From assembly GCF_031844705.1 (NCBI RefSeq), contig NZ_CP134609.1, forward strand, positions 3,906,001 to 3,970,000: DNA of 64,000 nucleotides, read 5' to 3'. Of the stretch, positions 38,971 through 49,489 are shown piece by piece. The stretch is from Streptomyces sp. ITFR-16. Its GTDB lineage: Bacteria > Actinomycetota > Actinomycetes > Streptomycetales > Streptomycetaceae. The translations under genes were made by a program, and so were the position numbers. Every line of letters starts with the position of its first letter. Within the stretch, counting starts at the first letter, position 1. The notes under the pieces were generated by a model that saw only the letters and a program-made list of their open reading frames with translations, ran no database searches and was not told the DNA's origin.

Positions 38971-39429
38971 ATGATGCGCCGTCTCGCCCTCACCGCTGTC
39001 GTGTCCCTGGCCGCACTGTCCGCCGCCGCCCCCGCCGCGACGGCCGCGGCCGGTCCCCTTCCGCTCCCGCTGCCCCTGTCCCTGTTCCAGGAGGAGGACG
39101 GCGGGACGCATCTGACCGTGGTGATCACCGGCTCGGGTAACCCGGAGGCCGACGGACGGTACGAGCTGGAGTGCGAGCCCGCCGGCGGCACCCACCCGGT
39201 GGCGCGGCAGGCCTGTGAGCGGCTGGCGCAGCTGGAGGGGGAGGACGCCGACCCGTTCGCGCCGGTCCCGGCGGACGCGATGTGCACCCAGCAGTACGGG
39301 GGACCGGCCACCGCCCGGATCACCGGGACCTTGCAGGGGCGAAGGATCGACTCCGCGTTCGACCGGTCCAACGGGTGCGAGATCGGGCGCTGGAACAGCC
39401 TGCGCCCGGTCCTGCCGAACGTACGGTGA
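38971..39429 (+). CDS. Secreted subtilisin-inhibitor (SSI family) protein
   Basis: 152 residues. A Sec signal peptide (MMRRLALTAV, hydrophobic core, cleavage near ATAAA) is followed by an SSI-fold domain: strand region LTVVITGSG, GRYELECEPAGGTHP with first Cys, second Cys in RQACERL, then MCTQQYGGPATARITG and SNGCEIGRWN for the second disulfide. Family members inhibit serine proteases outside the cell through a loop just after the third Cys. By alignment the P1 residue here is Gln (C-T-Q-Q) rather than the common Met or Lys, so specificity may differ. The ATG at 38971 has AGGAG five bases upstream; an upstream in-frame ATG (38875) would bury the signal peptide. Confidence 0.88.
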   Translation: MMRRLALTAVVSLAALSAAAPAATAAAGPLPLPLPLSLFQEEDGGTHLTVVITGSGNPEADGRYELECEPAGGTHPVARQACERLAQLEGEDADPFAPVPADAMCTQQYGGPATARITGTLQGRRIDSAFDRSNGCEIGRWNSLRPVLPNVR

Positions 39430-39640
39430 GCTGCGGCGGCACCCCTCACGGGCGGCCCGCCGGGCACCTCGCGGGCCGAAGTCGTACACCGTATGCACAG
39501 AACCTTGGTGAGAGCTCCCCCTCATCCGCAGCCCCAGGCCCCTCCCCTGCCTTTAGACTCCTTCAGTGACAGCCTGAGGCCCGAGGGGCAAGATGGGGCC
39601 GCTGTCGGCAAGGTGCAGTAATCAGGGAGGAAGCGTCGTC

Positions 39641-42600
39641 GTGAGCAGCAGGCCATCTCGAGGCGCTGCTCGCCTCGCAGCCATACTCGACGCCCTTCCG
39701 GACGGGCTCCTGCTCGTCAACTGCAACGGTACGGTCGTCAACGCCAACACCATCGCCCTCGAAATGTTCGAGACCCCGGGCACCGCGCTCGTGGGCCGAG
39801 GACTGCTCGATCTGCTGCCGGAGTTCGACTCCAAGCTGATCCCGGGGTCGATGCGGAGGCCGGAGGCTGCGGACGAGCGGGGCCGGACCAAGCCCACGCG
39901 GATGACCGCGCGGCGTACCGACGGCAACGAGTATCCCGTCGAGGTGACGAGCGCCAGCCTGGAGGACGGGCAGGCGGCGTACAACGACGTCCAGAGCTCC
40001 TACAACGGCAGCTATACGGGCGACGAACTGCTGATGCTCGTCGTGCGCGACCTCTCGGGCACCGTGGACACCGAGGCCGAGCTGGCCCGTTCGCAGCGCC
40101 AGACCGAGATGATCCTGCGGGCCGCGGCCGAGGGCGTCGTCGGGACGGACACGGACGGCCGCGTCGTCCTGGTCAACCCCGCCGCCGCGCAGATCCTCGG
40201 GTTCCGCGCCAGCGACCTGGGCGGCCAGGAGCTGCACCCCCTGATCCTGCACACGCGCGGCGAGGGCGAGCCGTTCCCGTACGAGGAGTCGCCGCTCGCC
40301 GACACCCTCAAGTCGGGGCGCAAGCACCGGGTGCGCGGGCAGGTCCTCTGGTCCAAGAGCGGCAAGCCGGTCCCCGTCGATCTGACCACCGCCCCCGTGC
40401 GGGACGGCGACCAGCTGGTCGGCGCCGTCATGACCTTCACCGACCGCCGGCCGTACGAGGAGCTCGACGCGCAGCGCAGGACCGAGGTCGCCGAGCTGAC
40501 CGAGAGCCACACCGCCGAGATCACCGGCCTCACCGAACGGCACGCCGCCGAGGTCGCCGCGCTGACCGAACAGCACGCCGCCGAACTGGCCGACCGCACG
40601 GAGCGGTACGCCTCCGAGCTGGAGGAGCAGGCCGAGCGGCTGACGGACCTGACCGCCCGGCACGGCCAGCTGACCGCCGTGCTCGGCGAGTCGCTGCGCG
40701 GGCCGCTGGAGGAGCTGCGCGGCGAGCTGTCCACGCTCGCCGCCGACCCGGCGGGCCAGCTGTGGCCGGAGGCCAACCAGATCCTGCACCACCTGGCCGC
40801 CGGCTACGCGCGGATGACGACGCTCGTCGACAACGTGCTGAGCTACCAGCGCCTGGACGCCGGCGCCGAGGCGCTGATCAAGACGAACGTGCTGCTCGAC
40901 GGAGTGGTGACGGCCGGTATCGACGCCGCGGTCGAGCTGATCGGTCCGGGCCGCGCCCAGTTCGCGGTGCACGCCCCGCCGATCGAGGCCGAGGTCGATG
41001 CCGGACGTCTGGTGACCGCGCTCGCCCACCTGGTCGCGGACGTCGCAGGCGTCGATTCCACCGGCAAGGCCCGGCTCGTGCCGGGCGGCGGCTATGTCGA
41101 CTCCACGGTCGTCGTCGCCGCCGCACAGCGCGGTGATGTCGTACGGATCGAGGTGCGCGGGCCGTTCGCCGGGGGAGACCCGGTGCACGAGCCGATCGTG
41201 CGCGGGATCGTCCGGGCGCACGGCGGCGTGCTCCAGACCCATGAGATGCCGGGCATGAGCGGCAGCGCGTACGTCCTCGAAGTGCCGCTGGGCGCGGGGG
41301 CCGGGACCGTGATGCCGCCGGTTGCTGTGCCGCCTGAGCCCGATCCCGTGGTGCCCGAAGCGGGAATGGTCCCGGAGACGGGCCTCGCGCAGACTGCGGC
41401 GCCCGAGGGCGGCAGGGGGCGGCGCCGGGCGCGCAGGTCCTCCACCGATGCCTTCCTGGACAGCCCGGTGGGCGGTTCCGACGGCGGCGGCGAGCCCGGG
41501 GCGGCCCCCGGCGACACCGGAGCGGCCGAACCGACGGGGCGCCGGCGCGCACGCCGGGAGGCCACGCCCTCTCCCGCACCCGAGACCGCCGCCGCGCACG
41601 AAGCGGCCGGTCCGCACGAGCTGATCCCGGCCCAGCAGGGCGAGGGTTCCGGGCGCAGGCGCGGCCGGCCCAGCCCCGCCGAGACCGCCGCTGCGGCGCA
41701 GGCGCCCGGGCAGGCCCTGGCCCTGACGTCCGGCGCACCCTCGGAGGGGTCCGTGGTGACGGCGGCCGAGGGCGCCCAGGGGGCCGGTGGCCGCCCGCAG
41801 CGCGGCCAGACCGTGCCGCCGCAGGGCGTTCCGGCCGAGGCGCCGGGCCAGCCGGGTCAGGGCGGCGGGCATCGCGCGCACCGGCGCGCGGAGAGCCGCC
41901 TCGCCCTTCCGGCCGTCGCGAACGCCGTGGAATCCACGGCCCCCGCCGCGTACTCGAACCTCGACGACAGCGCCGGGGCGCGGGAGCACGCTCCGGCCGG
42001 TGCGCCGGCGCACGGCCCGGAACGGCAGCCGACCGGGCGCCGGGCCCGGCGGGCGCTGTCCGCCGCGCAGGACCGGGCGGCCCAGGCCGAGCAGAGCGGT
42101 CCGCGCGTCCCCTTCGCTCTCCCGCCGGCCGACGCCGACCGCGTACCGCCCACTACGGGTGATGCGGAGGCGGCGCTGCCCGCAGGATTCACCGCGCCGG
42201 AGCACGCCCCCGGGCACCCGGACGCGTCGCTGCCGGGGGCCCACGCCCCCGGATTCCCCGCGCCGGAGCACGCCCCTGTGCCTCCGCAGGCCCAGCAGAC
42301 CGGGCAGCCCTCGCAGGCCCCGACCGGCCGTCGCCGCGCCCGGCACGGTGGCGACGCCGCCCGGCAGGACGGTCAGCAGGCGCCGTTCGCCGTTCCGGAG
42401 CAGGACGGGCCCTTCTCGCTCCCGGACCAGGACGCGCCCTTCGCCCCGCCCGGCCAGGACGCCCCGTTCGCCGGCCCCGAGCAGGACGCGCCCCTCGCTC
42501 CTCCCGCCCCCGGCCAGAGCCTCGGGCCGGCGGCGCAGACCGCTCCGCAGCCCGCCCCGTCGGCCGACCGGCCGGCGCCGTTCGCCCTCCCCGACCCCTC

Positions 42601-44086
42601 GGGGCACCCCGCCACGCCCCCGGGCGCCCCCTTCCCGCAGCCCGCACCCTCCGACCTCCCCGTCCCGCCCGCGCAGCCCGGCGGCTGGGGGCAGGACGAC
42701 GCGTCCGGGCAGGGACCGGCCGCGTCCGGCGTGGAGCCCGAGCTGCCGGGGGCGGGGCGTACCACGCACACCACCGGTACCGCCGCCGGTGACGTCCGGG
42801 GCGCCGGGCCCGAGGGCCCCGCAGGCCCGGTCGGCGCGGGGGACCCGTCCGCGCCCGACGCCGTCCGCCCGCGTACGCCGGTGCGCGCGCCCGATGCGCG
42901 AAGGCAGCCGCTGCCCGCCGAGGCGCCCATGCCCGGGGCGGACTCGACGCAGGGGCGTGCGTTCAGCGTGCGGACGCTCGGCCAGGGCGTGCCCTTCGCC
43001 CAGCACATCGCCCACCAGCAGAACCAGACGCTCAGCGGCGGCTCCGCCGGGCGGCGCCGCAAGCTCGCCGCACCGCCCGAGACCGACCCCGACGAGCGCG
43101 CCCCGGCGCCGCCCCCGGCACCCGCCGAACCGCAGCCCCCGCAGCCCGGCCCCGCAGCCACGGGCCCCGGTGGCACCGGCCCAGGCGGCACCGTCCAGGG
43201 CCAGGACTCCGGCCAGTTGCTCGCCGCCCCGGCGGCCGAAGGCCGCGCGTACGCGATAGGCGCACCCGACGAGGGCGCCGAGGGTCCCGAACCGCTGGAT
43301 GGTCCCGGCGGCGCGGTCGAGGTCGCCAACCGGCCCTCGCCGCAGCCCGTCGACGACGAGCTGCCCCCGGAGCCGCTGGACAACCCGCGCCGGCTGCTCG
43401 TCTGGCCGGCGCCCGACGTCTCCACCCAGCAGGCCCTGAGCGACCGCGGCTACCGGCCGGTGATCGTGCACTCGCGCGAGGAGGTGGACGCGCAGATCGC
43501 GGCGTTCCCCGCCGCGCTCTTCGTCGACCCGCTCACCGGCCCCATCACCCGCAAGGCGCTCCAGTCGCTGCGCCAGGCGGCGGTGGCGGCCGAGGTGCCG
43601 GTCCTGGTGACGGCCGGTCTGGGCCAGGCCTCGCGGGAGGCCGCGTACGGCGCCGACCCCGCCGTGCTCCTGAAGGCGCTCGCCCCGCGCGACAGCGAAC
43701 AGCACCCGCCCCGCGTCCTGCTGATCGAGGAGCACGAGGACATCGCGCTCGCGCTGACGCAGACGCTGGAACGCCGGGGCATGCAGGTCGCGTGCGCCGC
43801 GACGGACAGCGAGGCCGTCTCGCTTGCGACCCGGATGCGTCCGAACCTGGTGGTGATGGACCTGATGCAGGTACGCCGCCGCCGGGCCGGAATCGTCGAC
43901 TGGCTGCGCGCCAACGGCCAGCTGAACCGCACTCCGCTGGTCGTCTACACCTCGGCCGACATCAACCAGTCGGAGCTGGGCAAGCTCAGCTCCGGCGAGA
44001 CCGTGCTCTTCCTCGCCGAGCGCTCGACGAGCGACGAGGTCCAGTCGCGCATCGTCGACCTGCTCGCGAAGATCGGGACGAACTGA
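39641..44086 (+). CDS. Large PAS and receiver-domain regulator with degenerate kinase core
   Basis: About 1481 residues, cytosolic. Order: two PAS domains (about 10-120 and 150-265), a coiled coil of AE-rich repeats (270-330), a HisKA-like helix pair (345-400), an ATPase-like region (420-540), a roughly 700-residue Pro/Ala/Gln-rich disordered linker, a first receiver-like fold (from about 1250) and a C-terminal receiver (1356-1480). The HisKA phospho-acceptor position reads GESLRGPL instead of SHELRTPL, and the ATPase N-box lacks its Asn. The receiver has EE at the acidic pocket and MDLM with the phospho-Asp, but the usual Lys is missing. GTG at 39641 has GGGAGG seven bases upstream; the ATG at 39593 has no such site. 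Catalytic function is unlikely; a scaffold or atypical sensor is inferred. Its ligand is unknown. Confidence 0.85.
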   Translation: MSSRPSRGAARLAAILDALPDGLLLVNCNGTVVNANTIALEMFETPGTALVGRGLLDLLPEFDSKLIPGSMRRPEAADERGRTKPTRMTARRTDGNEYPVEVTSASLEDGQAAYNDVQSSYNGSYTGDELLMLVVRDLSGTVDTEAELARSQRQTEMILRAAAEGVVGTDTDGRVVLVNPAAAQILGFRASDLGGQELHPLILHTRGEGEPFPYEESPLADTLKSGRKHRVRGQVLWSKSGKPVPVDLTTAPVRDGDQLVGAVMTFTDRRPYEELDAQRRTEVAELTESHTAEITGLTERHAAEVAALTEQHAAELADRTERYASELEEQAERLTDLTARHGQLTAVLGESLRGPLEELRGELSTLAADPAGQLWPEANQILHHLAAGYARMTTLVDNVLSYQRLDAGAEALIKTNVLLDGVVTAGIDAAVELIGPGRAQFAVHAPPIEAEVDAGRLVTALAHLVADVAGVDSTGKARLVPGGGYVDSTVVVAAAQRGDVVRIEVRGPFAGGDPVHEPIVRGIVRAHGGVLQTHEMPGMSGSAYVLEVPLGAGAGTVMPPVAVPPEPDPVVPEAGMVPETGLAQTAAPEGGRGRRRARRSSTDAFLDSPVGGSDGGGEPGAAPGDTGAAEPTGRRRARREATPSPAPETAAAHEAAGPHELIPAQQGEGSGRRRGRPSPAETAAAAQAPGQALALTSGAPSEGSVVTAAEGAQGAGGRPQRGQTVPPQGVPAEAPGQPGQGGGHRAHRRAESRLALPAVANAVESTAPAAYSNLDDSAGAREHAPAGAPAHGPERQPTGRRARRALSAAQDRAAQAEQSGPRVPFALPPADADRVPPTTGDAEAALPAGFTAPEHAPGHPDASLPGAHAPGFPAPEHAPVPPQAQQTGQPSQAPTGRRRARHGGDAARQDGQQAPFAVPEQDGPFSLPDQDAPFAPPGQDAPFAGPEQDAPLAPPAPGQSLGPAAQTAPQPAPSADRPAPFALPDPSGHPATPPGAPFPQPAPSDLPVPPAQPGGWGQDDASGQGPAASGVEPELPGAGRTTHTTGTAAGDVRGAGPEGPAGPVGAGDPSAPDAVRPRTPVRAPDARRQPLPAEAPMPGADSTQGRAFSVRTLGQGVPFAQHIAHQQNQTLSGGSAGRRRKLAAPPETDPDERAPAPPPAPAEPQPPQPGPAATGPGGTGPGGTVQGQDSGQLLAAPAAEGRAYAIGAPDEGAEGPEPLDGPGGAVEVANRPSPQPVDDELPPEPLDNPRRLLVWPAPDVSTQQALSDRGYRPVIVHSREEVDAQIAAFPAALFVDPLTGPITRKALQSLRQAAVAAEVPVLVTAGLGQASREAAYGADPAVLLKALAPRDSEQHPPRVLLIEEHEDIALALTQTLERRGMQVACAATDSEAVSLATRMRPNLVVMDLMQVRRRRAGIVDWLRANGQLNRTPLVVYTSADINQSELGKLSSGETVLFLAERSTSDEVQSRIVDLLAKIGTN

Positions 44087-44113
44087 CCCGCGCCGGGGTC
44101 ACGGACAGCGCGA

Positions 44114-44149
44114 CGAGGGCGGTACGGGATCACTCCCGTACCGCCCTCG
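44114..44149. terminator. Bidirectional terminator between convergent genes
   Basis: CGAGGGCGGTACGGGA pairs with TCCCGTACCGCCCTCG across a 4-base loop. It lies midway between the stop of the regulator (plus) and that of the acyl-CoA synthetase (minus). Confidence 0.85.
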
Positions 44150-44177
44150 CCGTCTTCGTACCGCGCCCGCGCCCGCC

Positions 44178-45827
<1,650 letters not shown>

Positions 45828-45879
45828 GGCGTCCTCCCGGTGGGCGCTACGCGGCAGTAGGTTTCCGCTGATTCTGCGC

Positions 45880-45897
45880 ACATACCGATCGGTATGT
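45880..45897. promoter_or_regulatory. Perfect 18-bp palindrome upstream of acyl-CoA synthetase gene
   Basis: ACATACCGATCGGTATGT reads identically on both strands, 52 bases upstream of the GTG. Its length and central placement suit a TetR-family operator of the kind that controls acyl-CoA genes. No regulator gene is adjacent. Confidence 0.6.
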
Positions 45898-45996
45898 CAC
45901 TACTCCCGGGAGTGCGAATCGGTGTCGCCGGTCACATTCACACCAGCCGGACAGCCAGATGGTGGGCAGGCGGACGGGCCGACGGCCACCGGCGGC

Positions 45997-46692
45997 TCAG
46001 CGGACCGGGGACAGCTCCGGGTCCTGGCGCAGCTTGCCGAGCGCCCGGGACACCGCGCTCTTCACCGTACCGATGGACACCCCCAGCACCTCGGCGGTCT
46101 GGGCCTCGCTGAGGTCCTCGTAGTAGCGCAGGACGACCATCGCCCGCTGGCGGTCGGGCAGCTTCAGCACGGCCCGCCACATCGCGTCGTGCAGCACCTG
46201 CTGCTCGGCCGGATCGGGCCCCGGGACGGCCTCCTGCTCGGGCACGTCGTCGCAGGCGAACTCGTCGACCTTGCGCTTGCGCCACTGCGAGGTCCGGGTG
46301 TTCAGCAGGGCCCGGCGGACATAGCCGTCGAGCGCCCGGTGGTCCTCGATCCGCTCCCAGGCGACATAGGTCTTGGTCAGCGCGGTCTGGAGCAGGTCCT
46401 CGGCGTCGCTCGGATTCGCGGTGAGCGAGCGGGCGGCCCGCAGCAGCACCGGCCCCCGCGCCTTCACGAAGGACGTGAACGACGGATACGGGACGTACGG
46501 CGCACGCGCGCCGTAGGGCGCCCGCCCGGCAGCCGCCGCTCCGTGTGTCACGGCGCCCGTCCCGTGCGTCACACGCGGCGCGTGCCCGGTGTGCGGTACG
46601 TGCCCGGTGTGCGGCGCCTGCGGGAGGCGCGGCGCGTCTGAGGTGGTGGCAGCGGCTCCCCTGGAGGCGTCCGTGCAGACTGGCGTGGTCAT
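45997..46692 (-). CDS. RNA polymerase sigma factor, SigE family (ECF-like)
   Basis: 231 residues. An unusual low-complexity N-terminal extension (TGHxPHTGH repeats, Ala/Gly/His-rich, about 1-65) precedes sigma region 2 (FTSFVKARGPVLLRAA, then DAEDLLQTALTKTYVAW) and region 4 (LPDRQRAMVVLRYYEDLSEAQTAEVLG, helix-turn-helix SIGTVKSAVSRAL). The SALxKLR ending is typical of the Streptomyces SigE-family subgroup. The ATG at 46692 has GGAGG only one base upstream, so the true start may be internal and the extension partly untranslated. No anti-sigma gene is adjacent; regulation is unknown. Confidence 0.85.
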   Translation of the reverse strand: MTTPVCTDASRGAAATTSDAPRLPQAPHTGHVPHTGHAPRVTHGTGAVTHGAAAAGRAPYGARAPYVPYPSFTSFVKARGPVLLRAARSLTANPSDAEDLLQTALTKTYVAWERIEDHRALDGYVRRALLNTRTSQWRKRKVDEFACDDVPEQEAVPGPDPAEQQVLHDAMWRAVLKLPDRQRAMVVLRYYEDLSEAQTAEVLGVSIGTVKSAVSRALGKLRQDPELSPVR

Positions 46693-46862
46693 GCCTCCAC
46701 GCTAGGAGCGGGCGCCTCGCCGGGGATCGCCCCCAGGTCCCGAAACCGCGTCCGCCTCAGGGTGTAGGCCCGGCGCCGCGTCCACCTCCTGTAGGTGGAG
46801 GGGCCGTCCTTGAGGACTCAGGGTCGCCCCCGGGGCCCCTGCCGCGCGTCCGGGCCCTCCGC

Positions 46863-48029
46863 TCACCGGTCCCGGCCCAGGACGAGGCCCGAGGTCGGCA
46901 CCCCCGTACCGGCCGTGACCAGCGAGGTGGAGGCGCCGGGTATCTGGTTGACCGAGGTCCCCCGGATCTGGCGGACGGCCTCCGCTATGCCGTTCATCCC
47001 GTGCAGATACGCCTCCCCCAGCTGCCCGCCGTGGGTGTTCAGGGGGAGGGCGTCGGCCGCCACGAAGTCCGCGGCCTCGCCAGGAGCGCAGAAACCGAAC
47101 TCCTCCAGCTGCATCAGGACGAACGGGGTGAAGTGGTCGTACAGGATCGCCACATCGACATCGGCGGGGGCCAGCCCTGAGGTGCGCCACAGCTGGCGGG
47201 CGACGACGCCCATCTCCGGCAGCCCGGTCAGATCGTCCCGGTAGAAGCTCGTCATCTGCTCCTGGGCCCGCCCGGCACCCTGGGCCGCCGCGACGACGAC
47301 GGCCGGGGGCTGCCGCAGGTCCCGCGCCCGCTCGGCGCTGGTGACGACGACCGCCTGCCCGCCGTCCGTCTCCTGGCAGCAGTCCAGCAGCCGCAGGGGC
47401 TCGACGATCCACCGGGACGCGGCATGGTCGGCGAGGGTGATCGGCTTGCCGTGGAAGTACGCGGCCGGGTTGCGGGCGGCGTGGCGCCGGTCGGTGACCG
47501 CGACATGACCGAAGGCCTCCGGCGTCAGCCCGTACGTGTGCAGATACCGCTGCGCCGCCATGGCCACCCAGGAGGCGGGCGTGAGCAGCCCGAACGGCAG
47601 GTTCCAGCCGAGCGCCGCGCCCTCGGCCGTGGGCTCGCGCTGCTGCACCCCGGAGCCGAAGCGACGCCCCGACCGCTCGTTGAACGCGCGGTAGCAGACG
47701 ACGACATCGGCCACCCCGCAGGCAACGGCGAGGGCCGCCTGCTGGACCGTCGCACAGGCCGCGCCGCCGCCGTAGTGGACGCGCGAGAAGAAGGACAGCT
47801 CACCGATGCCGGCCGCCTGGGCCACGGTGATCTCGGGGCTGGTGTCCATCGTGAAGGTGACAAGGCCGTCGACGTCGGCAGGGGTGAGTCCCGCGTCGTC
47901 GAGGGCCGCGCGCACCGCCTCGACGGCCAGCTTGAGCTCGCTGCGCCCGGAGTCCTTGGAGAACTCGGTCGCCCCGATCCCGGCCACCGCGGCCCTGCCG
48001 CCGAGCGAGTCGGCCCTCCGCACACTCAT
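46863..48029 (-). CDS. Thiolase-like lipid-transfer protein, Ltp2-type aldolase candidate
   Basis: 388 residues of the SCP-x/thiolase-like family. The N-terminal half has GIGATEFSKDSGRSE, then GGGAACATVQQAALAV; the C-terminal half has LNTHGGQLGEAYLHGMNGIAEAVRQIRG and GTGVPTSGLVLGR. In mycobacteria the relative Ltp2 acts with a DUF35-containing hydratase subunit as a retro-aldolase releasing propionyl-CoA from a steroid side chain. Here it is the last gene of a five-gene coupled operon containing those same partner types, so the aldolase role is favoured over a plain beta-ketothiolase. The ATG overlaps the stop of the MaoC gene (ATGA). The actual substrate is inferred only. Confidence 0.8.
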   Translation of the reverse strand: MSVRRADSLGGRAAVAGIGATEFSKDSGRSELKLAVEAVRAALDDAGLTPADVDGLVTFTMDTSPEITVAQAAGIGELSFFSRVHYGGGAACATVQQAALAVACGVADVVVCYRAFNERSGRRFGSGVQQREPTAEGAALGWNLPFGLLTPASWVAMAAQRYLHTYGLTPEAFGHVAVTDRRHAARNPAAYFHGKPITLADHAASRWIVEPLRLLDCCQETDGGQAVVVTSAERARDLRQPPAVVVAAAQGAGRAQEQMTSFYRDDLTGLPEMGVVARQLWRTSGLAPADVDVAILYDHFTPFVLMQLEEFGFCAPGEAADFVAADALPLNTHGGQLGEAYLHGMNGIAEAVRQIRGTSVNQIPGASTSLVTAGTGVPTSGLVLGRDR

Positions 48030-48457
48030 GCCGCCTCCCCAGGGGCCCCGGTCGCGGGCGGAACGGCGATGGTCACCGTGCCGGTGACATGTCTGCCGAG
48101 TCCGTTGGCGCCGACGACCGACACCTCGGCCGTCCCGTCCTCACCGAGCGCGGTGACCGTGCCGGTCAACACCATCGTGTCGCCGGGATGGTTGGGGGCG
48201 CCGAGCCTGATCGCCACCCGCCGGATCACCGTCGAGGGCCCGAAGTGATCGGTGACGTACCGCCCGACCAGGCCGTTGGTGGTCAGGATGTTCATGAAGA
48301 TGTCCGGGGAGCCCTTCTCCCGTGCCAGCTCCGCGTCGTGGTGCACGTCCTGGTAGTCGCGGGAGGCGATGGCTCCCGCCACGATCAGGGTGCGGGTCAC
48401 CGCGATCTCCAGGGGTGCCAGCTCCTCACCGACCCTCACGTCCTCGCCGCCCCTCAT
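48026..48457 (-). CDS. MaoC-family enoyl-CoA hydratase subunit (ChsH1-like)
   Basis: 143 residues, a single hot-dog fold. The hydratase signature region ASRDYQDVHHDAELA carries the Asp and His expected of R-specific hydratases, and TVTALGEDGTAEVSVVGANGLG forms later strands. Single-domain partners of this size pair with a MaoC/OB-fold protein to form the active hydratase in the mycobacterial cholesterol pathway; such a protein is encoded two genes upstream. ATG at 48457 overlaps the preceding stop (ATGA), and its own stop overlaps the next ATG. A much longer in-frame reading to 49078 is a shadow over the dehydrogenase gene. Confidence 0.85.
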   Translation of the reverse strand: MRGGEDVRVGEELAPLEIAVTRTLIVAGAIASRDYQDVHHDAELAREKGSPDIFMNILTTNGLVGRYVTDHFGPSTVIRRVAIRLGAPNHPGDTMVLTGTVTALGEDGTAEVSVVGANGLGRHVTGTVTIAVPPATGAPGEAA

Positions 48458-49488
48458 GCCGGGCCCTCCTTCGTCAGCAGTGTGCCGAGCTCCTGAAGTA
48501 CCGCGCCGCCGCAGCCGAGATGGGCGGCGAGCTGGCGCCCCCAGAGGAAGTGGCGGTGCACGGGATGGTCGAGGTCGGCCCCCGTGCCGCCGTGCAGATG
48601 CTGGCCCGCGTGCACCACGCGCGGTCCGGCCTCGGCCGCCCACCAGGCGGCGGTCAGGGCCTGTGCGGCGTACGGCAGACCCTCGTCGCGGCGCCAGGCC
48701 GCCTCGTACGCCGTGACCCGGATGGCCTCGGTGTCCATGTGGGCGTCGGCCGCCCGCAGCAGGACCGCCTGCTTGGTCGAGAGGGGGCGCCCGAACTGCT
48801 CGCGCCTCCCGGTGTGCTCGACCGCGCGCGCCACCGAGCCGGCGCACACCCCCGCCTGCACCCCGGCGAACGCCGTACGGGCGGTGGCGAGCACGTCCGC
48901 GTACGCCCCCGAACCGCCGAGGCGTTCGGCGGGCGCCCCGGTCAGCACGAGCCGGCCGGCCGACCACGCGGCCGTGGTCTCGACGGGCTCCGTCAGCACC
49001 CCGGGGCCGGCGGCCGGCACGATCCACAGCGTCCGGTCCGCGGCGGCGACCACCACATGCGTGGCATCCCGCAGCCACGGCACCAGCGGCACACTGCCGC
49101 TCAGCCGGCCGTCGGCCTGCGGGTGCACGGCGCCGCGGGCCGGGAACGCCCCCGTCGCCACCGCCGTGCCCTCCCGCAGCCGGGGCAGCAGCCGCTCGCG
49201 CTGTTCGTCCGTCCCGTGCTCGCCGACGGCCAGGAGCCCGTACACACAGGTCGCCGCGAACGGCACCTGCGCGGTCGTGCGCCCCTGCTCCTCCAGCAGG
49301 AGCACCAGTCCGAGCAGTCCCGTCTCCTCGGCGGCGCCGGGCAGCCCGGCGGCACAGAGCTCCTTCCAGAGCCCGGCGTCCGAGCCGGTGCCGGCCGCGA
49401 CCAGGCGGTCGTGCGTCGACAGGTCACAGAAGATCCGGGCGGCGAGACCCTGGGCCGCGCTCTGTTCCTCGCTGGGGGTGAAGTCCAT
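48454..49488 (-). CDS. Acyl-CoA dehydrogenase, short ChsE-type subunit
   Basis: 344 residues with the acyl-CoA dehydrogenase fold: MDFTPSEEQ at the start, the helical N-domain, and C-terminal GRREQFGRPLSTKQA and QHLHGGTGADLDHPVHRHF. It is shorter than usual (about 380-400) and its middle beta-domain is divergent. This is like one partner of the heterotetrameric dehydrogenases in which two different subunits share one FAD site; the second partner is the first gene of this operon. The ATG at 49488 is one base past the upstream stop (TGACATG); a GTG four codons earlier is possible. Dehydrogenation of a branched or ring-bearing acyl-CoA is inferred. Confidence 0.85.
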   Translation of the reverse strand: MDFTPSEEQSAAQGLAARIFCDLSTHDRLVAAGTGSDAGLWKELCAAGLPGAAEETGLLGLVLLLEEQGRTTAQVPFAATCVYGLLAVGEHGTDEQRERLLPRLREGTAVATGAFPARGAVHPQADGRLSGSVPLVPWLRDATHVVVAAADRTLWIVPAAGPGVLTEPVETTAAWSAGRLVLTGAPAERLGGSGAYADVLATARTAFAGVQAGVCAGSVARAVEHTGRREQFGRPLSTKQAVLLRAADAHMDTEAIRVTAYEAAWRRDEGLPYAAQALTAAWWAAEAGPRVVHAGQHLHGGTGADLDHPVHRHFLWGRQLAAHLGCGGAVLQELGTLLTKEGPA

Positions 49489-49489
49489 G

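Noticed and set aside
39563..43735. 1390-residue minus-strand frame opposite the PAS/receiver protein
   Set aside because: Shadow of the plus-strand gene; Gly/Arg-rich with no recognisable domain and no ribosome site.
48026..49078. 350-residue reading of the MaoC gene
   Set aside because: Residues upstream of the ATG at 48457 are Arg/Gly-rich shadow over the acyl-CoA dehydrogenase, and the ATGA overlap marks the true start.
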